Notes under the pieces: generated by a model
The model's input: only the letters and a program-made list of their open reading frames with translations
Told to the model about the DNA's origin: nothing
The model's database searches: none
Position numbers and translations under genes: made by a program
From: Metridium senile
Taxonomy: Eukaryota > Cnidaria > Anthozoa > Actiniaria > Metridiidae
Assembly: GCA_949775045.1 (NCBI GenBank)
Contig: OX459102.1
Coordinates: forward strand, 1 to 64,000
Direction of reading: 5' to 3'
Length of the DNA: 64,000 bases
In this document: in pieces, positions 34,470-64,000 of the stretch
How positions within the stretch are numbered: the stretch's first letter is position 1
Layout of the letters: each line of letters opens with the position of its first letter

Positions 34470-34470
<1 letters not shown>
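33764..34470 (-). pseudogene. R2-like LINE, 3' end: zinc knuckle and REL endonuclease
   Basis: About 230 residues on the minus strand, directly after a TTA repeat that truncates the 5' side. A CCHC knuckle (CRLCHQKEETIPHLFSNC) is followed by RHDRMLR, ILWNIPIHLD, KPDITIMDKKTKTWLIIEG and ERDLQKTEKYIDLR. This order (knuckle, RHD/RHN, KPD with a downstream acid) is the C terminus of R2-group LINEs with a restriction-like endonuclease. The usual second Asp context (IID) reads IIEG. The polymerase is missing, so this is a 5'-truncated copy, though its remaining frame is open. Confidence 0.8.

Positions 34471-34563
<93 letters not shown>
34471..34563. repeat. (TTA)n microsatellite
   Basis: About 31 copies of tta at the truncated edge of the R2-like fragment. 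Confidence 0.95.
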
Positions 34564-34564
<1 letters not shown>

Positions 34565-36213
34565 CCAAAACTGAAATTGATCAGCACATCGAGTAATATC
34601 ATTGTGCCGAGTTTGGTACTTTTGCCTAGAGGTGAACAATTATTGCACCAAATTGCTGGACTACAACGTGATTCAATTGTCTTTCATAGTGGTTTTCGGG
34701 GGAGGACTTAGGGGTAAATTGATCGTGTATGCTGATCGGTAATCTTCCAAAAGCACACCTAAAAATATCTGAAATCCTTTTAAGGTTCAGACGATTTTCA
34801 ACCCCTAAGGGAAACCACATCAAAACAGAAAAAGCTATGTATAATACAATAATCTATTTGCTTTAACCTGTTCGAAACCCTAAAATATACCAAGATCAGG
34901 AAATGTCCAAATTCTTCATTTCAATATTCACGTTTTGCAAACCTTTTAACAATTTCTCATTTGAATTTTTGTTTGCATTTGTTTGTAGTGTTGTTATTCA
35001 TAAATTGCATATCTTTGCATATAGACCATCAATCATTGCGGCCTTTCATTGATCTTTATGTATTACATCATATAGAAATTCAAAGAGCAAAAGGAAAAAT
35101 AGCAAAATAAAACGTGTTATTTTTTCAGATATTAAACATTAAGAATGGTGCGTCGTTGTCATTTGGTAAGTAACTTAGAGTCTGTAATGTGTGTAATCGT
35201 ATTTCATTGTTTTTTTTTAAAGGATTGAGCAGATATTTAGTTATTTTTCAATTTTTTACATACGACACAACATGTGGGAGACTTTTTTTTAAATCTATTA
35301 ATTTATTTTATTCACTGTATATATATTATATATTATTTTTGACGTGGATTATTTAACAATTCTATCATCACGTTTGGTCACACAAAGACGATTCACAACA
35401 AGTTGTATTTAAAGCCCAACGTGCATCCAAGATGCATTGCACGCTACGATGATTTTCTCACATACGAAAAATAACCCTTTTTGTGCCGACATAGTTATAA
35501 GATAATATCTGTTTCCATCTTTCGGTTATTAAAGCTTTTTTCAAACATTATTGTTCAACAGTTAACGTTAATATCTAATTCAGCTTTCGAGGAAAATATT
35601 TTAGTTGTTCCGGGTTTCTTTTATTTAAATGTCGACCCATCGTCGTGGTAGTCCTCGTCTTCCCGGGCGACCTAAATTCAGGGAAGAAAAAATCGCACTT
35701 GGCTTCGAAAGCCCCCCGAGAACCACAGATAGTGTCAGTTTGTGAAAACCCTACTGCATCGTGTCAACGTTGATGCAAGGAATGAAGACTCAACTGCTGT
35801 TATAATCCGAAATGTGCTTGTCATAGAGAAATTGTTTTTAAACAACACTCGGCAAAGCTATCAAAATGAAACAGTATATTCTTGAATGTATTGTTGACTC
35901 CCTGAAATGAACAGAATTAACTAATTAATTAATTTATTTATTTATTTATTTAACAGAATTTACCCGTTTATAGTCAAAACACCTGAATCGTGAACACGTA
36001 GAACTTATTATTGAGTTTAGTATTCAAAATTTGTTTCCATTAATCGATTTGAACTTGAAAAAAAAGATAGCTTAAAATTTGATTGTTGATTGGACATAAT
36101 AAAACATTCGATTCTCCTTATATGGAAACACAGGAAGCGCAATGAAATGGCGGCTAGTGTGGCGGGAAAGGTCGATGCGATAATTACTTGAACGATTATT
36201 AACTAGTTTTAAC
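34564..36213. other. Intergenic, no gene supported
   Basis: AT-rich. A possible tiny first exon (ATG at 35144 followed by gtgcgtcgttgtcatttg and a GTAAGT donor) recalls the start of THAP-type zinc-finger proteins, but no second exon was found. Bases 35930-35956 are a TTTA run. Confidence 0.35.
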
Positions 36214-37400
36214 TTAAAAGTCTACAGGCACTAATAAGGCCAAACGTTGAACAGCTCTTGACACTGTAACATCTCTTGCTCCTTTTGTATTCACGTACGT
36301 CTTCTCCAACTTCATAGATCTTGTAAACACTCTTCGCACTTTCTCGTCCTTGCTGGTGCAGACTTCCTTGATGCGTCCTAGACGGTACTCTCCTCGTAGT
36401 GTGTTTCTGTCTGCAACGATTACAGCATCATCTGGGCGCAGGTTTTTGACTGAGGTGTGCCACTTGCGTTGTATCAGTAAGGTAGATGCGTACAACTCTG
36501 TCCATCTTTTCCAGAAATCATTAGTGACTGTTTGGACTAAATGATTGCGATGTCAAACGTTTGAGTCACTTAGTTGCTATCCCAAGGGATTTGCTGCTCT
36601 AGATCTTCCAAGCAACAAACTGTTAGGAGTTAAAATATTCAAACTTGAGTCTGTAGAAGGACTTGTGCCAACAGGTCGTTCATTGATTAAATTGGAAGCT
36701 TCATATCAAACCGTGAGAAATTTAGTTTCAGAGAGACTCTGATATGGCTCTCTTCGCAGACTTTACGAGGGACTCGACTGCTCCTTGCATGGTACTATGG
36801 ACCTTCAGCGGGGCCAAATTTCCAGGTTGCGCTTTTTCGCAGCTCCAACTAACTGAATTAGGGTCGTTGTATATTTCTGAAGGCCATCCACGTACACTTG
36901 CAAATCGACTGAGGGCTAGTAGGAACGAACTGCTATCATAACCTAGGACAGCCTCGATGTGTACCGCTCTCATGACCATATCTGTAAAGATGACTCCATA
37001 CAGCTTGACCGTTACTCGTTTCTGGAACTCTCATCTCACTAAATATGGCCCGAACAAGTTGATCATCACTTGGTTGAAGGCAGGGGATGGTTTTCGTCGC
37101 TGCTCAGGTAAAGGGCTCATTGTTTGCTCAAGGAACATTGCCTAACGCAGCTTACATTGCTGACAGTTCTGTTTGACGGAACTAGCGAGTTTGCTTCCAT
37201 GTGTAACCCAGTAATGATTCCTGAAGAGGGCTAATGTAGCTTCACGTCCTCTGTGACCACTTCGGTGAGCTCTTTCCATCAACAGTCGCGTAACTTGATT
37301 ACCAGCTGGTACAAGTTTGTCTAATGATGAATCTGGTGTCATGACGTTATACCTAGATGGTCTCTCTCCTACCACCCAAAGTCCTTTGTTATCTAAAGAG
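36214..37400 (-). pseudogene. BEL/Pao-type integrase region, decayed
   Basis: Minus-strand order: an HHCC integrase zinc-binding segment at 37375-37142 (MERAHRSGHRGREATLALF through NCQQCKLR), a linker, the integrase core at about 37050-36728 (MVMRAVHIEAVLGYDSSSFL, then IYNDPNSV and QGAVESLVKSAKRA), and a C-terminal DUF5641-like domain at 36495-36214 (QRKWHTSVKNLRPDDAVIVA, then SRAVQRLALLVPVD). This is the order of BEL/Pao elements. The frames do not connect and the linker has stops. Gag, protease and RT are not seen. Confidence 0.82.
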
Positions 37401-37806
37401 GGCTTTAATCTGGTGTACCGACCACCTCTAACGTTCTTGCTACTTGTCTTCAGAAGCCCTTGTTGTATTGACTGTTGGGAGTCCTTGACTATAAGCTCTT
37501 CGGCTTTTTGTAAGTGTTGTGGAGTGAGAAATTCAGTTTTTCCTCCACTGAAAAACTTTCGCCTTGCGATATTCTTAAGTCTTGCGATGATCCATACGAC
37601 TCTGATGTCACTATCACTGGTAGTCGATAAATGATTCTTTTGTTAAAACTATAGATGAAGAACATATCTTCTTCTCTCCAGGTAATGAAGATTCCTTCTG
37701 CAAACCGAATTCACAATCAAAAAAAGCTGTCCACATGGCAAATTTGACCAAAATGTGTCAAATAGCGGCTGAGATATAGTCACTTGAATATATAATTACC
37801 CTATAC

Positions 37807-38057
37807 AAGGCCTGTTATTGGTCCAAATCTCGCCAAATGTCGCCTAATCTCGCCTAGCCGCAAAAGCAAAAAAAATCCTAAAATGTCAAATCTTGACTAA
37901 TCTCGCCTAATCTCCCCATATCTCGCCTGATCTCGCCTGATCTCGCCTGATCCCGCAAGGTTGAGAATCCCAAAATGTCCTAATCTCGCCTAATCTCGCT
38001 TAATCCCGCCAAATCTTGCTGCGAGATTAGGCGGGTATTGGGCTCATAACAGGCCTT
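37807..38057. mobile_element. MITE with TCTCGCCTAA subrepeats
   Basis: Inverted ends aaggcctgttattgg / ctcataacaggcctt, possibly with a 4-bp duplication atac at 37803-37806 and 38058-38061. Inside are about ten copies of (t/a)ctcgcctaa-type words, one of them inverted near the right end (gcgagattaggcgg). Confidence 0.75.
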
Positions 38058-38570
38058 ATACAAAACACTGTATTTTCGGCTCTGTTCCAAACTTTTTTTC
38101 TCTGCTATTTGACCGATTGGCGATTTGGGCTGTTGGGTGTAGTTTTCAGAGAGGCCGATTTCAGCTGATTATTGTTGTTGCTGCGTTCTCTGACTTATTG
38201 GAAATAATGGTAATTGAACTGAATGGAGTGCAATTTGAAATCAAATGAAAGATTTGTTAGTTGACATTCAAGTATTTCAATGATTTTTAATACATTCTTT
38301 TTAAAATACGATACTATTTAGTAACCGGAAATCAAATGTTCATAAAATGGTCACGTGATGATTACATAACCATACACGTCACTGTCACATGGTAATAAAA
38401 TGTCAATACAAAATGGCTGCTCACGACATCAAGTCCAATTAACGTTCTAAAAGCAGTCAAAAATGCTGCTTCTGAGAGTCTCGTTTCAATTAGTCTTCAT
38501 CATCTGACTCAGGATAAATGCACGTCTTCTCTTCTTGGTTGCCTGTTATTTGTGATCGTTTTGATAGTAG

Positions 38571-41500
38571 CTAGTTGTTAATTGTGCATCCTGAGTAGTT
38601 TTGACCTGGGGTTGACATTACCGCCATTCTCTGATTAAACAACATGGGATCAAAGGTCTGCTTCACTGGAAATGACGGCAAACCAGTACTGAAGTTTGTA
38701 TAGAACTGACTTTGATAATTAGGAAAGGAGCTCAATGTAGAACTATTCTGCAAAGTACTGATATTGGCTGCCTCAGCTCGAGGGACCACTTTTGTACTAT
38801 TGGCTGTAAATTCGTTGCTCGGTGCTACTACTCGATGTTGTTGTTGCTTGGGGAGCTTCGTATCCGCTGATGATGTGAGATATTTCTTTACTCTGGAAAT
38901 CATCTACTTCATCATAGTCGTCAAGTGAGGATTCACGAGCATGACCTGTGATTTCTTTGGTAATGTGGCGGGGATGGCCAGCTTTCTTGAGTTTTGACAC
39001 CAGTGTTTTTCTCATGCTGTGATTTGTAAGCTTTTTGTCTGTTACCAAACAATTCAAGCTGCCATGGTCTTGACAATCTTTCCAATGGTACTTTCGCCCA
39101 TTCGTACTTTTGAATACCAAACATCAGGAGATTTGGGTCGCTGAATGATCCCAAGATACAAAGGACCGTTGTCTTTCATGCCTTGTGGACGCTTTGACAG
39201 CCAGAGCTTGAAAAGTCTTACTGGGTCTCTATCTCCTCCGTCTGTGGACCACATTATCTGCTTAGTTGTTCGCCGTTAGGCTGCCACTTCTTGTCTTCGT
39301 TGGGTTTTCTTCAAATTGCACATGTTCACTACCATCTTCCTGTCTCCTAATGGCAAAGTCCTCGACATAGGTATCATAATGTTCCTGTCTTCCTCGTAGT
39401 CCGATCGCGAGCTGCTCTGTTAAGCCGGAGCGGTTGTCAGCATCGGTCAGGTAAGACGTGCAGAACAAGGTTTTTCGAAATCCTTCAAACTTTGCCAGTT
39501 CGTAGGCCTATATAAACTAAAAACCCTGTGTAAGTTTCATCTCAATCGGATAAATATCTTAGAAGTACGGGGTCGATATTTGAATTCCGAGCTTACTTCC
39601 GGTTTAACGAGGTCATTCTACAGCACCACCGAAAACTCTTTAGAACACAAAAAATTTAATGTTTTACTACAAAATCAAAATCGTTCCATAAAATTAACAT
39701 AATTCTTTAGCAAATTGCAAATTATTGGAACATTTTCATTTATATATGAAGGCATAAAGCCTGTTTTTTAAAACTTTCTAAATATATATTAGGGTAGATA
39801 TTATAAATGGCCATGCGAAATTAAACATAAATTTATCCATAAAAACGTAGTCTTTTGATTTTGACCATGCATAAAACAAACTCAAATACGTGATCGTTGT
39901 GGGTTTCCTGTGTGTCACGCAATTTTCATTGCTGTACACGGCTGTCGATATATTCGGGCAAACGAACTCCGTAAACTCTACTCAAGATGAAAATACGTTC
40001 CAAGAAAAACTATACATACAGGTAAGATGTATATAAGGTTTATTTTGACCGTTTTTATCAACTGGAAGGAGTATTTTTTTAATTTTCACCGTTTAAAAGA
40101 CGACCTTTGCAGTTGAAGTGTTTGTTTATAACCGCTCTTTGACCGCCTATCAAGCCCGACAATACATTAAAACTTCTCAAAAGCTTTAAATCCAACTGTT
40201 TTATTTATCAGAGAACGTTTTTGAGTTTTAGTGTACTTACTTGGAGAAAAAGACCATTCTCGCCAGCCAAATATTTATCATTCAGCTGATAATCACTCTT
40301 GTCGCTTATGTAAACAATCGTGATTTTCGGGTCAAATTGACGTTACAAAAAACATCGCCAAAAATTCACTTTTCATTTGCCCAAAAATGTTATTTAATAT
40401 TTAAGAAAAGGAATAGTTTTTCTTCATCTGTGATATTATTTTTAAGTGTAAATCGATGTAACAGTGGAGTTATTTGGCAATAAACTTTACCAACCAAAAA
40501 GTGCTCCGAAAATATAAAATAATTGAAAAATCTCTAAAATATTTGTTATAAATGAAAATTTTCCAATAATTTGCAATTTGCTAAAGAATTATGTTAATTT
40601 TATGGAACGATTTTTATTTTGTTGTTAAACATTAAATTTTTTGTGTTCTAAAGAGTTTTCGGTGGTGCTGTAGAATGACCTCGTTAAACCGGAAGTAAGC
40701 TCGGAATTCAAATATCGACCCCGTACTCCTAAGATATTTATCTGATTGAGATGAAACTTACACAGGGTTTTTAGTTTATATAGGCCTAGCCTACGAACTA
40801 GCAAAGTTTGAAGGATTTCGAAAAACCTCGTTCTGTACGTCTTACCAGACCGATCCTGACAACCGCTCTTAAGTTCTTAAAGTTTGCACTGGTTAACACT
40901 CTGGCATTGCTATCCTCTAGCTGTCCTTTAGTCCACAGTGTAGCCTCTTCATCAGGATTCAATGGCTGTGATTTTTTGGTCTTTTGATCTTTCCTTGGTG
41001 GCGTAGGGAGATGGCTTTTGCGTTGAGGATTTGCTGTGAATTGTGGAATTCACATCCTCTTACGATACTTACTGGACAGTTGTTATCTTTCAGATGTCGT
41101 CCAATGGCACTTTGCATTATCTTCAAGGACTCTGGCTCGTAATCTTCACCATCTTTACGTTTAATTTTGGCGTAAAACTGTGCTAGTAGTTTGTCGAGAT
41201 CTGCGGGCGCCATGTTGATTATGTCAATTTTAAGATGTCGGGATTGAAGCCAATTGCTGAAAACTGAAAGCCACTGTTTCGTTGAGCGACTGGTATTTTT
41301 ATTGATTGCCACTGCCTTAAGTTCTGTAATATCATGGCTTGTGTAAATTGGAAAGCGTGACTGGTCTGGCCTTTGATCTTGCACTAGTGTTGTTGACTCG
41401 TCACTCGGCGGATCGACGTTTGTTGTCGTGTCAGTTTCAATTAATTCTGCGTCAAAATCAATTGCAAAATTTGGAAGGCTGGATGCATCAAACATATCTG

Positions 41501-41615
41501 CTGCTTGAAGGAGTATATCATCATTAAGCTGAAACTGTAGGCCAGTGTTAAATATTTCATCCATTTTCTTTCTTTGAGTCTTAGGGTTAGTTTTGTCTAA
41601 AGGTTTTCCATGCAA
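38571..41615 (-). pseudogene. Crypton-type (DUF3504-like) tyrosine recombinase, interrupted
   Basis: The minus-strand N-terminal part (41615-about 40870) holds a core-binding domain (TKQWLSVFSNWLQSRHLKID, then ADLDKLLAQFYAKIKRKDG and REFHNSQQ-like CEFHNSQQ). The catalytic part lies beyond a foldback insertion: IGLRGRQEHY (first Arg) at 39468-39262, GDRDPVRLFKLWLSKRP at 39254-39054, and LTNHSMRKTLV (HxxR), TGHARESSLDDYDE (His and Tyr nucleophile) at 39120-38797. These are the R-HxxR-H-Y residues of tyrosine recombinases in the form found in Cryptons and in ZMYM/QRICH-like DUF3504 proteins. Frame changes near 39100 and 38880 plus the insertion show it is dead. No terminal repeats are expected for Cryptons. 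Confidence 0.85.
39429..40868. mobile_element. Foldback element with about 320-bp arms inside the recombinase gene
   Basis: Bases 39429-39745 are the imperfect reverse complement of 40547-40868 (agcggttgtcagcatcggtc against gaccgatcctgacaaccgct, and so on through ccggtttaacgaggtcattc). An interior of about 800 bp is AT-rich and carries only an unconvincing 80-residue ORF. It splits the recombinase reading frame. The outer 60 or so bases of the left arm still encode recombinase residues (TSYLTDADNRSGL), so the right arm holds an inverted copy of host coding sequence. Confidence 0.82.
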
Positions 41616-41685
41616 ATCACCTCACATTTTTTTACCATACATTGAGCTTGCATCATTTTTTTATGTAATGTGATTTGTTTAATGA

Positions 41686-41816
41686 TGAGTATTCTGCAAT
41701 CTCATTGGCTGTTCAAATTGGTGCGATTTGAAACTCGAAATGGTGCGATTTAGACTCAAAATGATCTGATTTAGGCTGAAATCAAGCTGTAAGGAACCAA
41801 TCAGATTGCAGGATTC
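41686..41816. repeat. Short inverted repeat pair
   Basis: attctgcaatctcattgg near 41688 faces ccaatcagattgcaggatt near 41798. The space between has three gcgatttg/ctgattta-like words. It lies just upstream of the recombinase ORF start and may be its control region or a MITE. Confidence 0.5.
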
Positions 41817-42717
41817 ACTAGTGATTTCAAAATGGATATAATTAAGAAAGAAATATTCCTTTGATCTACATATACTCCTCGCTGCTAGATATTGGGGTGA
41901 AGCGACTTACATTTTGTTGGTACGCTTGTTGTTCTGTGCAAGAAGAGCTCGACAAACGCCATTTTGTACGGCTGAACACATTACTTGTAGTGTCCAACTC
42001 AGTAATCGTAGTCAATAATTGAACTAAAGTATTAATTCTGTTGTTGGTATATCATCTAAGAATGCTAACAATACAGTTAAATTTCCAGTGGTAGCAGCTT
42101 CGTCCTTTGTAACTGGTTGTGAATCCATGTCATAGCATTATGAAGGGATGGATAAAAAGTAGCCTCTGCTCTGTCTGCTAGCAGGGAAGATTTCTCGATA
42201 AATTCCATCGTAATAAATTGGTTCGCTTAGTTCGCTTGTAAACTAGTTGATCTTTAGTTAAATTAACAGAGTTATACTTTCCGAAAACATTCGAAATATA
42301 CTTAAATGTGATTTTACTTACGCCATGAGTGATTTAATGTTTCGTGAGCGCATAAACTATGAGAATATTCACGATTACATTGTCCGAGAAGACAGTCCTT
42401 CGACGAATCAAATATCGATGTGCTCTTATGGGCCATTATACGCATACGCCGTGAACATACGCATGCGCTGTAGAGTGGGACTGAGCCACAAGAAAATAAC
42501 AATGAAACCCATTTTAATACTCGGGCATTTCTATGAAAGCCCGAACAATTATTCACCTCAGATAAAACAGATGGACAGTTAGAGTTGTTTAATATATAAA
42601 CCTGTAAAACAAAACTTACTTATTGATTAGTAATAGCCAGAATCAAAGAGAACAAAAGAATTAGAGCGTAATAGTACTTAATACGCTAACATGTATTTTA
42701 CGGATTTATGAAAATTA

Positions 42718-42790
42718 ATCTAGTATAAAGTGTTAGGTGCTGGATTTGTAAGCGAAGGTTTCGAGGTTCGATTCTCAAAAGGGTCACTCT
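42718..42790 (+). repeat. tRNA-like relic (SINE head or tRNA pseudogene)
   Basis: tagtataaagtgttagg resembles an A box and ggttcgattctc is a good B box, with ctggatttgtaagc (as in Thr-type tRNAs) between them. The acceptor and anticodon stems do not pair, so it is not a working tRNA. Confidence 0.35.
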
Positions 42791-43091
42791 ATCAAAATAT
42801 TTTTTTTATCCGTTATATGTTGCAACTTGAAAATTTCTAAGTTTAAACTTACATTTAAAGTTGACAAAGAGCGGAAATGACAAGGATAATATAGGGATTA
42901 GGTCATTGGTTTTCAAGGGCAAAATATATATATTGGGTTTGTTTTGTCACTTTATGAAAGCGATATCATATTTCGTCAAAGTTGAACGTAAAATAACGAA
43001 CTATATATAATTTTAAAAATGTATTGATCTTTTTATAATTTCAGCAAAAGAAAACAACATTTTATAGAAATCAAAAGACTCAATGATACAT

Positions 43092-43214
43092 CATCCTCGG
43101 AAACCTTGAAGGTTTTGGGACTAGAGAAAAATTGCCCTCCATTAATTTTCTTCGGTCCCAAAGCCCTCCCGTCCATACTGATCATTACTAGTAGCCCCTG
43201 GGTTTCCGAGGATG
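43092..43214. mobile_element. Small MITE with CCTCGGAAACC ends
   Basis: Inverted ends catcctcggaaacc / ggtttccgaggatg over 123 bp. No clear target duplication. The remaining 41817-43616 holds no recognised gene; an upstream exon of the large plus-strand gene may hide here. Confidence 0.7.
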
Positions 43215-43616
43215 CGAGATATATTTCAAAAGGCATTTACTTTTCTTCAAAATTTCGTCAAAAAACCAGAGTCAGGGTTTTTTAATTTGGTATTTTGCGC
43301 TTTAACGATTTTAAGTAACCCAACTATCTTCTCGTCATGCAGTTCAATTTAATATTTTAATTTCCGAACGGTCAGGGGTCAGAGCGCCAATATGTATAAT
43401 TGTTCTTGATAAATGACCGATATATTGTAATACTATAACATATGATAGCCAACTGTCTTTGTATACCTTTCTGGTTAACTCAATTGGCTTGCGCCTTCAT
43501 GGAAAGATAAGTACAGTAATAATAATAATTTTTAAATAATAAGTTTAAAATTAGAAAAAACAATGGCATTGTCTCTACCTGTCATTCATAGTCGGCATCA
43601 TATCTTTTGTCGACAG

Positions 43617-63212
<19,596 letters not shown>

Positions 63213-63530
63213 GTCAGTTTTGTATATTTCTTGATTATTGCATGCAATGTTTGTTTTCATTACGAGCCGGAAGGCGACTTTTTTTAGTTTGTGGTTACTC
63301 GTATGGTGCTAAAAAAAGAGACGATGCACCATGTCAATAACGGAGCGAATCTATCATCACAGCTCTTTGAATACCTACTGTAAATACGTCAACATTCAGT
63401 AAAACAAACAGGAGTTGATATATATTATAAAAACTAAAGTAAGTTCGGCAAAGAATAAAAAGCAATTCTAAAAATCGGATATATATGTATAGACAACGCG
63501 CGAGGATCCATATGAAATGTACACGTATAT

Positions 63531-63562
63531 TATAGCGGGTACAATATATTGTACCCGCTATA
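63531..63562. repeat. Perfect 32-bp palindrome
   Basis: tatagcgggtacaata is followed directly by its exact reverse complement. No loop. It could form a cruciform or bind a dimeric protein; it lies in intron sequence. Confidence 0.95.
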
Positions 63563-63592
63563 TAGAGAGGGTAGATTTTTCCAAGAAAGTTA

Positions 63593-64000
63593 GGGCCTGT
63601 TTACATGGAGATAGGGTGACCCTAGGGGTAGAGTTAGCGTTTAAGGTAAATAAACAACAAAATGGCGATTAAACGTTCTATTTTCGCTGTAAACTCTATA
63701 TTCTTGTCTTTAGTATCCTTTGCTGTGGGTTTTCAATGCTGTGGCTTATTATTATCAATGTTTATAGCTCAAACGGTATCCCCAAGAGCGCGGAATTATA
63801 TATCAAGCCGCCAACCAGTACAGTATTGCGTAAGCGAGACTACGTGTTTGACTACTTTGAGCGATATTTGTGATGTTTGGAGCGTTCGTTGTCACATTCT
63901 TTTCCATTAGTTTTATCACTTTGATGCTCATTTACGATTGCTTTTAACTGGAATCTTCGTAAATACTCGCCAGAACGACATAGCCCTCCTCCTAGGGTCA
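63593..64000. mobile_element. Harbinger-like element, cut by the window end
   Basis: TTA followed by gggcctgtttacatggagat and tgaccctaggggtagag at the left. The window ends in ctcctcctagggtca, the inverse of the left subterminal text, so the right terminal repeat starts here and should finish a few dozen bases beyond. The 82-residue ORF inside (63662-63910) has no recognised domain. Confidence 0.75.

Noticed and set aside
35144..35165. First exon of a THAP protein
   Set aside because: Only seven codons and a donor; no second exon with the Cys/His pattern was found downstream.
42718..42790. Functional tRNA gene
   Set aside because: A and B boxes are present but acceptor and anticodon stems do not pair.

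Overview
The window looks like nuclear DNA of an animal, most likely a cnidarian. It is AT-rich, its coding DNA is split by GT-AG introns, and it is full of metazoan transposons (CR1/L2-like and R2-like LINEs, Gypsy, BEL/Pao, Crypton-type, mariner, Harbinger and Mutator-like pieces). Several short repeats resemble ones I associate with coral and sea-anemone genomes; that placement is from memory and is inference. There is nothing prokaryotic: no operons, CRISPR arrays or rRNA.

Two host genes can be supported. The first, on the minus strand (18681 to 16350), is a compact three-exon gene for a 204-residue type I membrane protein: signal peptide, one immunoglobulin-like domain without any cysteine, a Thr/Pro stalk, one membrane helix and a seven-residue tail. 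All its introns are phase 1 and the exons join in frame from ATG to stop. The second, on the plus strand from 43617 past the right edge, is a large mosaic extracellular protein: a LamG/concanavalin-like domain, a SEA-like region, seven FN3 domains and a Cys-rich module, almost all on phase-1 exons. Its N terminus and C terminus were not found. An 8.7-kb intron splits the LamG domain and holds two decayed Gypsy elements, a foldback element and a 3.9-kb Mutator-like inverted-repeat unit. FN3 domains 2 and 3 were recently duplicated in tandem as domains 4 and 5.

The left part (3306-12603) is a satellite array of 104- to 131-bp units with higher-order periods. It is interrupted cleanly by a 5,078-bp IS630/Tc1/mariner-type element (4178-9255). 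Removing the element and one TA restores a perfect satellite unit. The element has CCCGTA ends, long subterminal arrays of TCTGCAGA-like words, an apparently intact DD37E transposase, and a second, convergent ORF with a Cys/His cluster and a coiled coil. This two-gene element is the most interesting system in the window.

The middle (19.4-43.2 kb) is a transposon graveyard: a Mutator-type MITE with a 9-bp target duplication, nested TA-flanked MITEs, Harbinger MITEs, a broken CR1/L2-like LINE, an R2-like LINE end, a BEL/Pao end, and a Crypton-type tyrosine recombinase split by a foldback element with about 320-bp arms. A second large foldback lies at 342-1580. Microsatellites are abundant, including a 790-bp TAATG/TGATG tract that ends in 23 G. 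Exon borders come from splice consensus plus reading-phase agreement, not transcripts. TE family names come from motifs read by eye.
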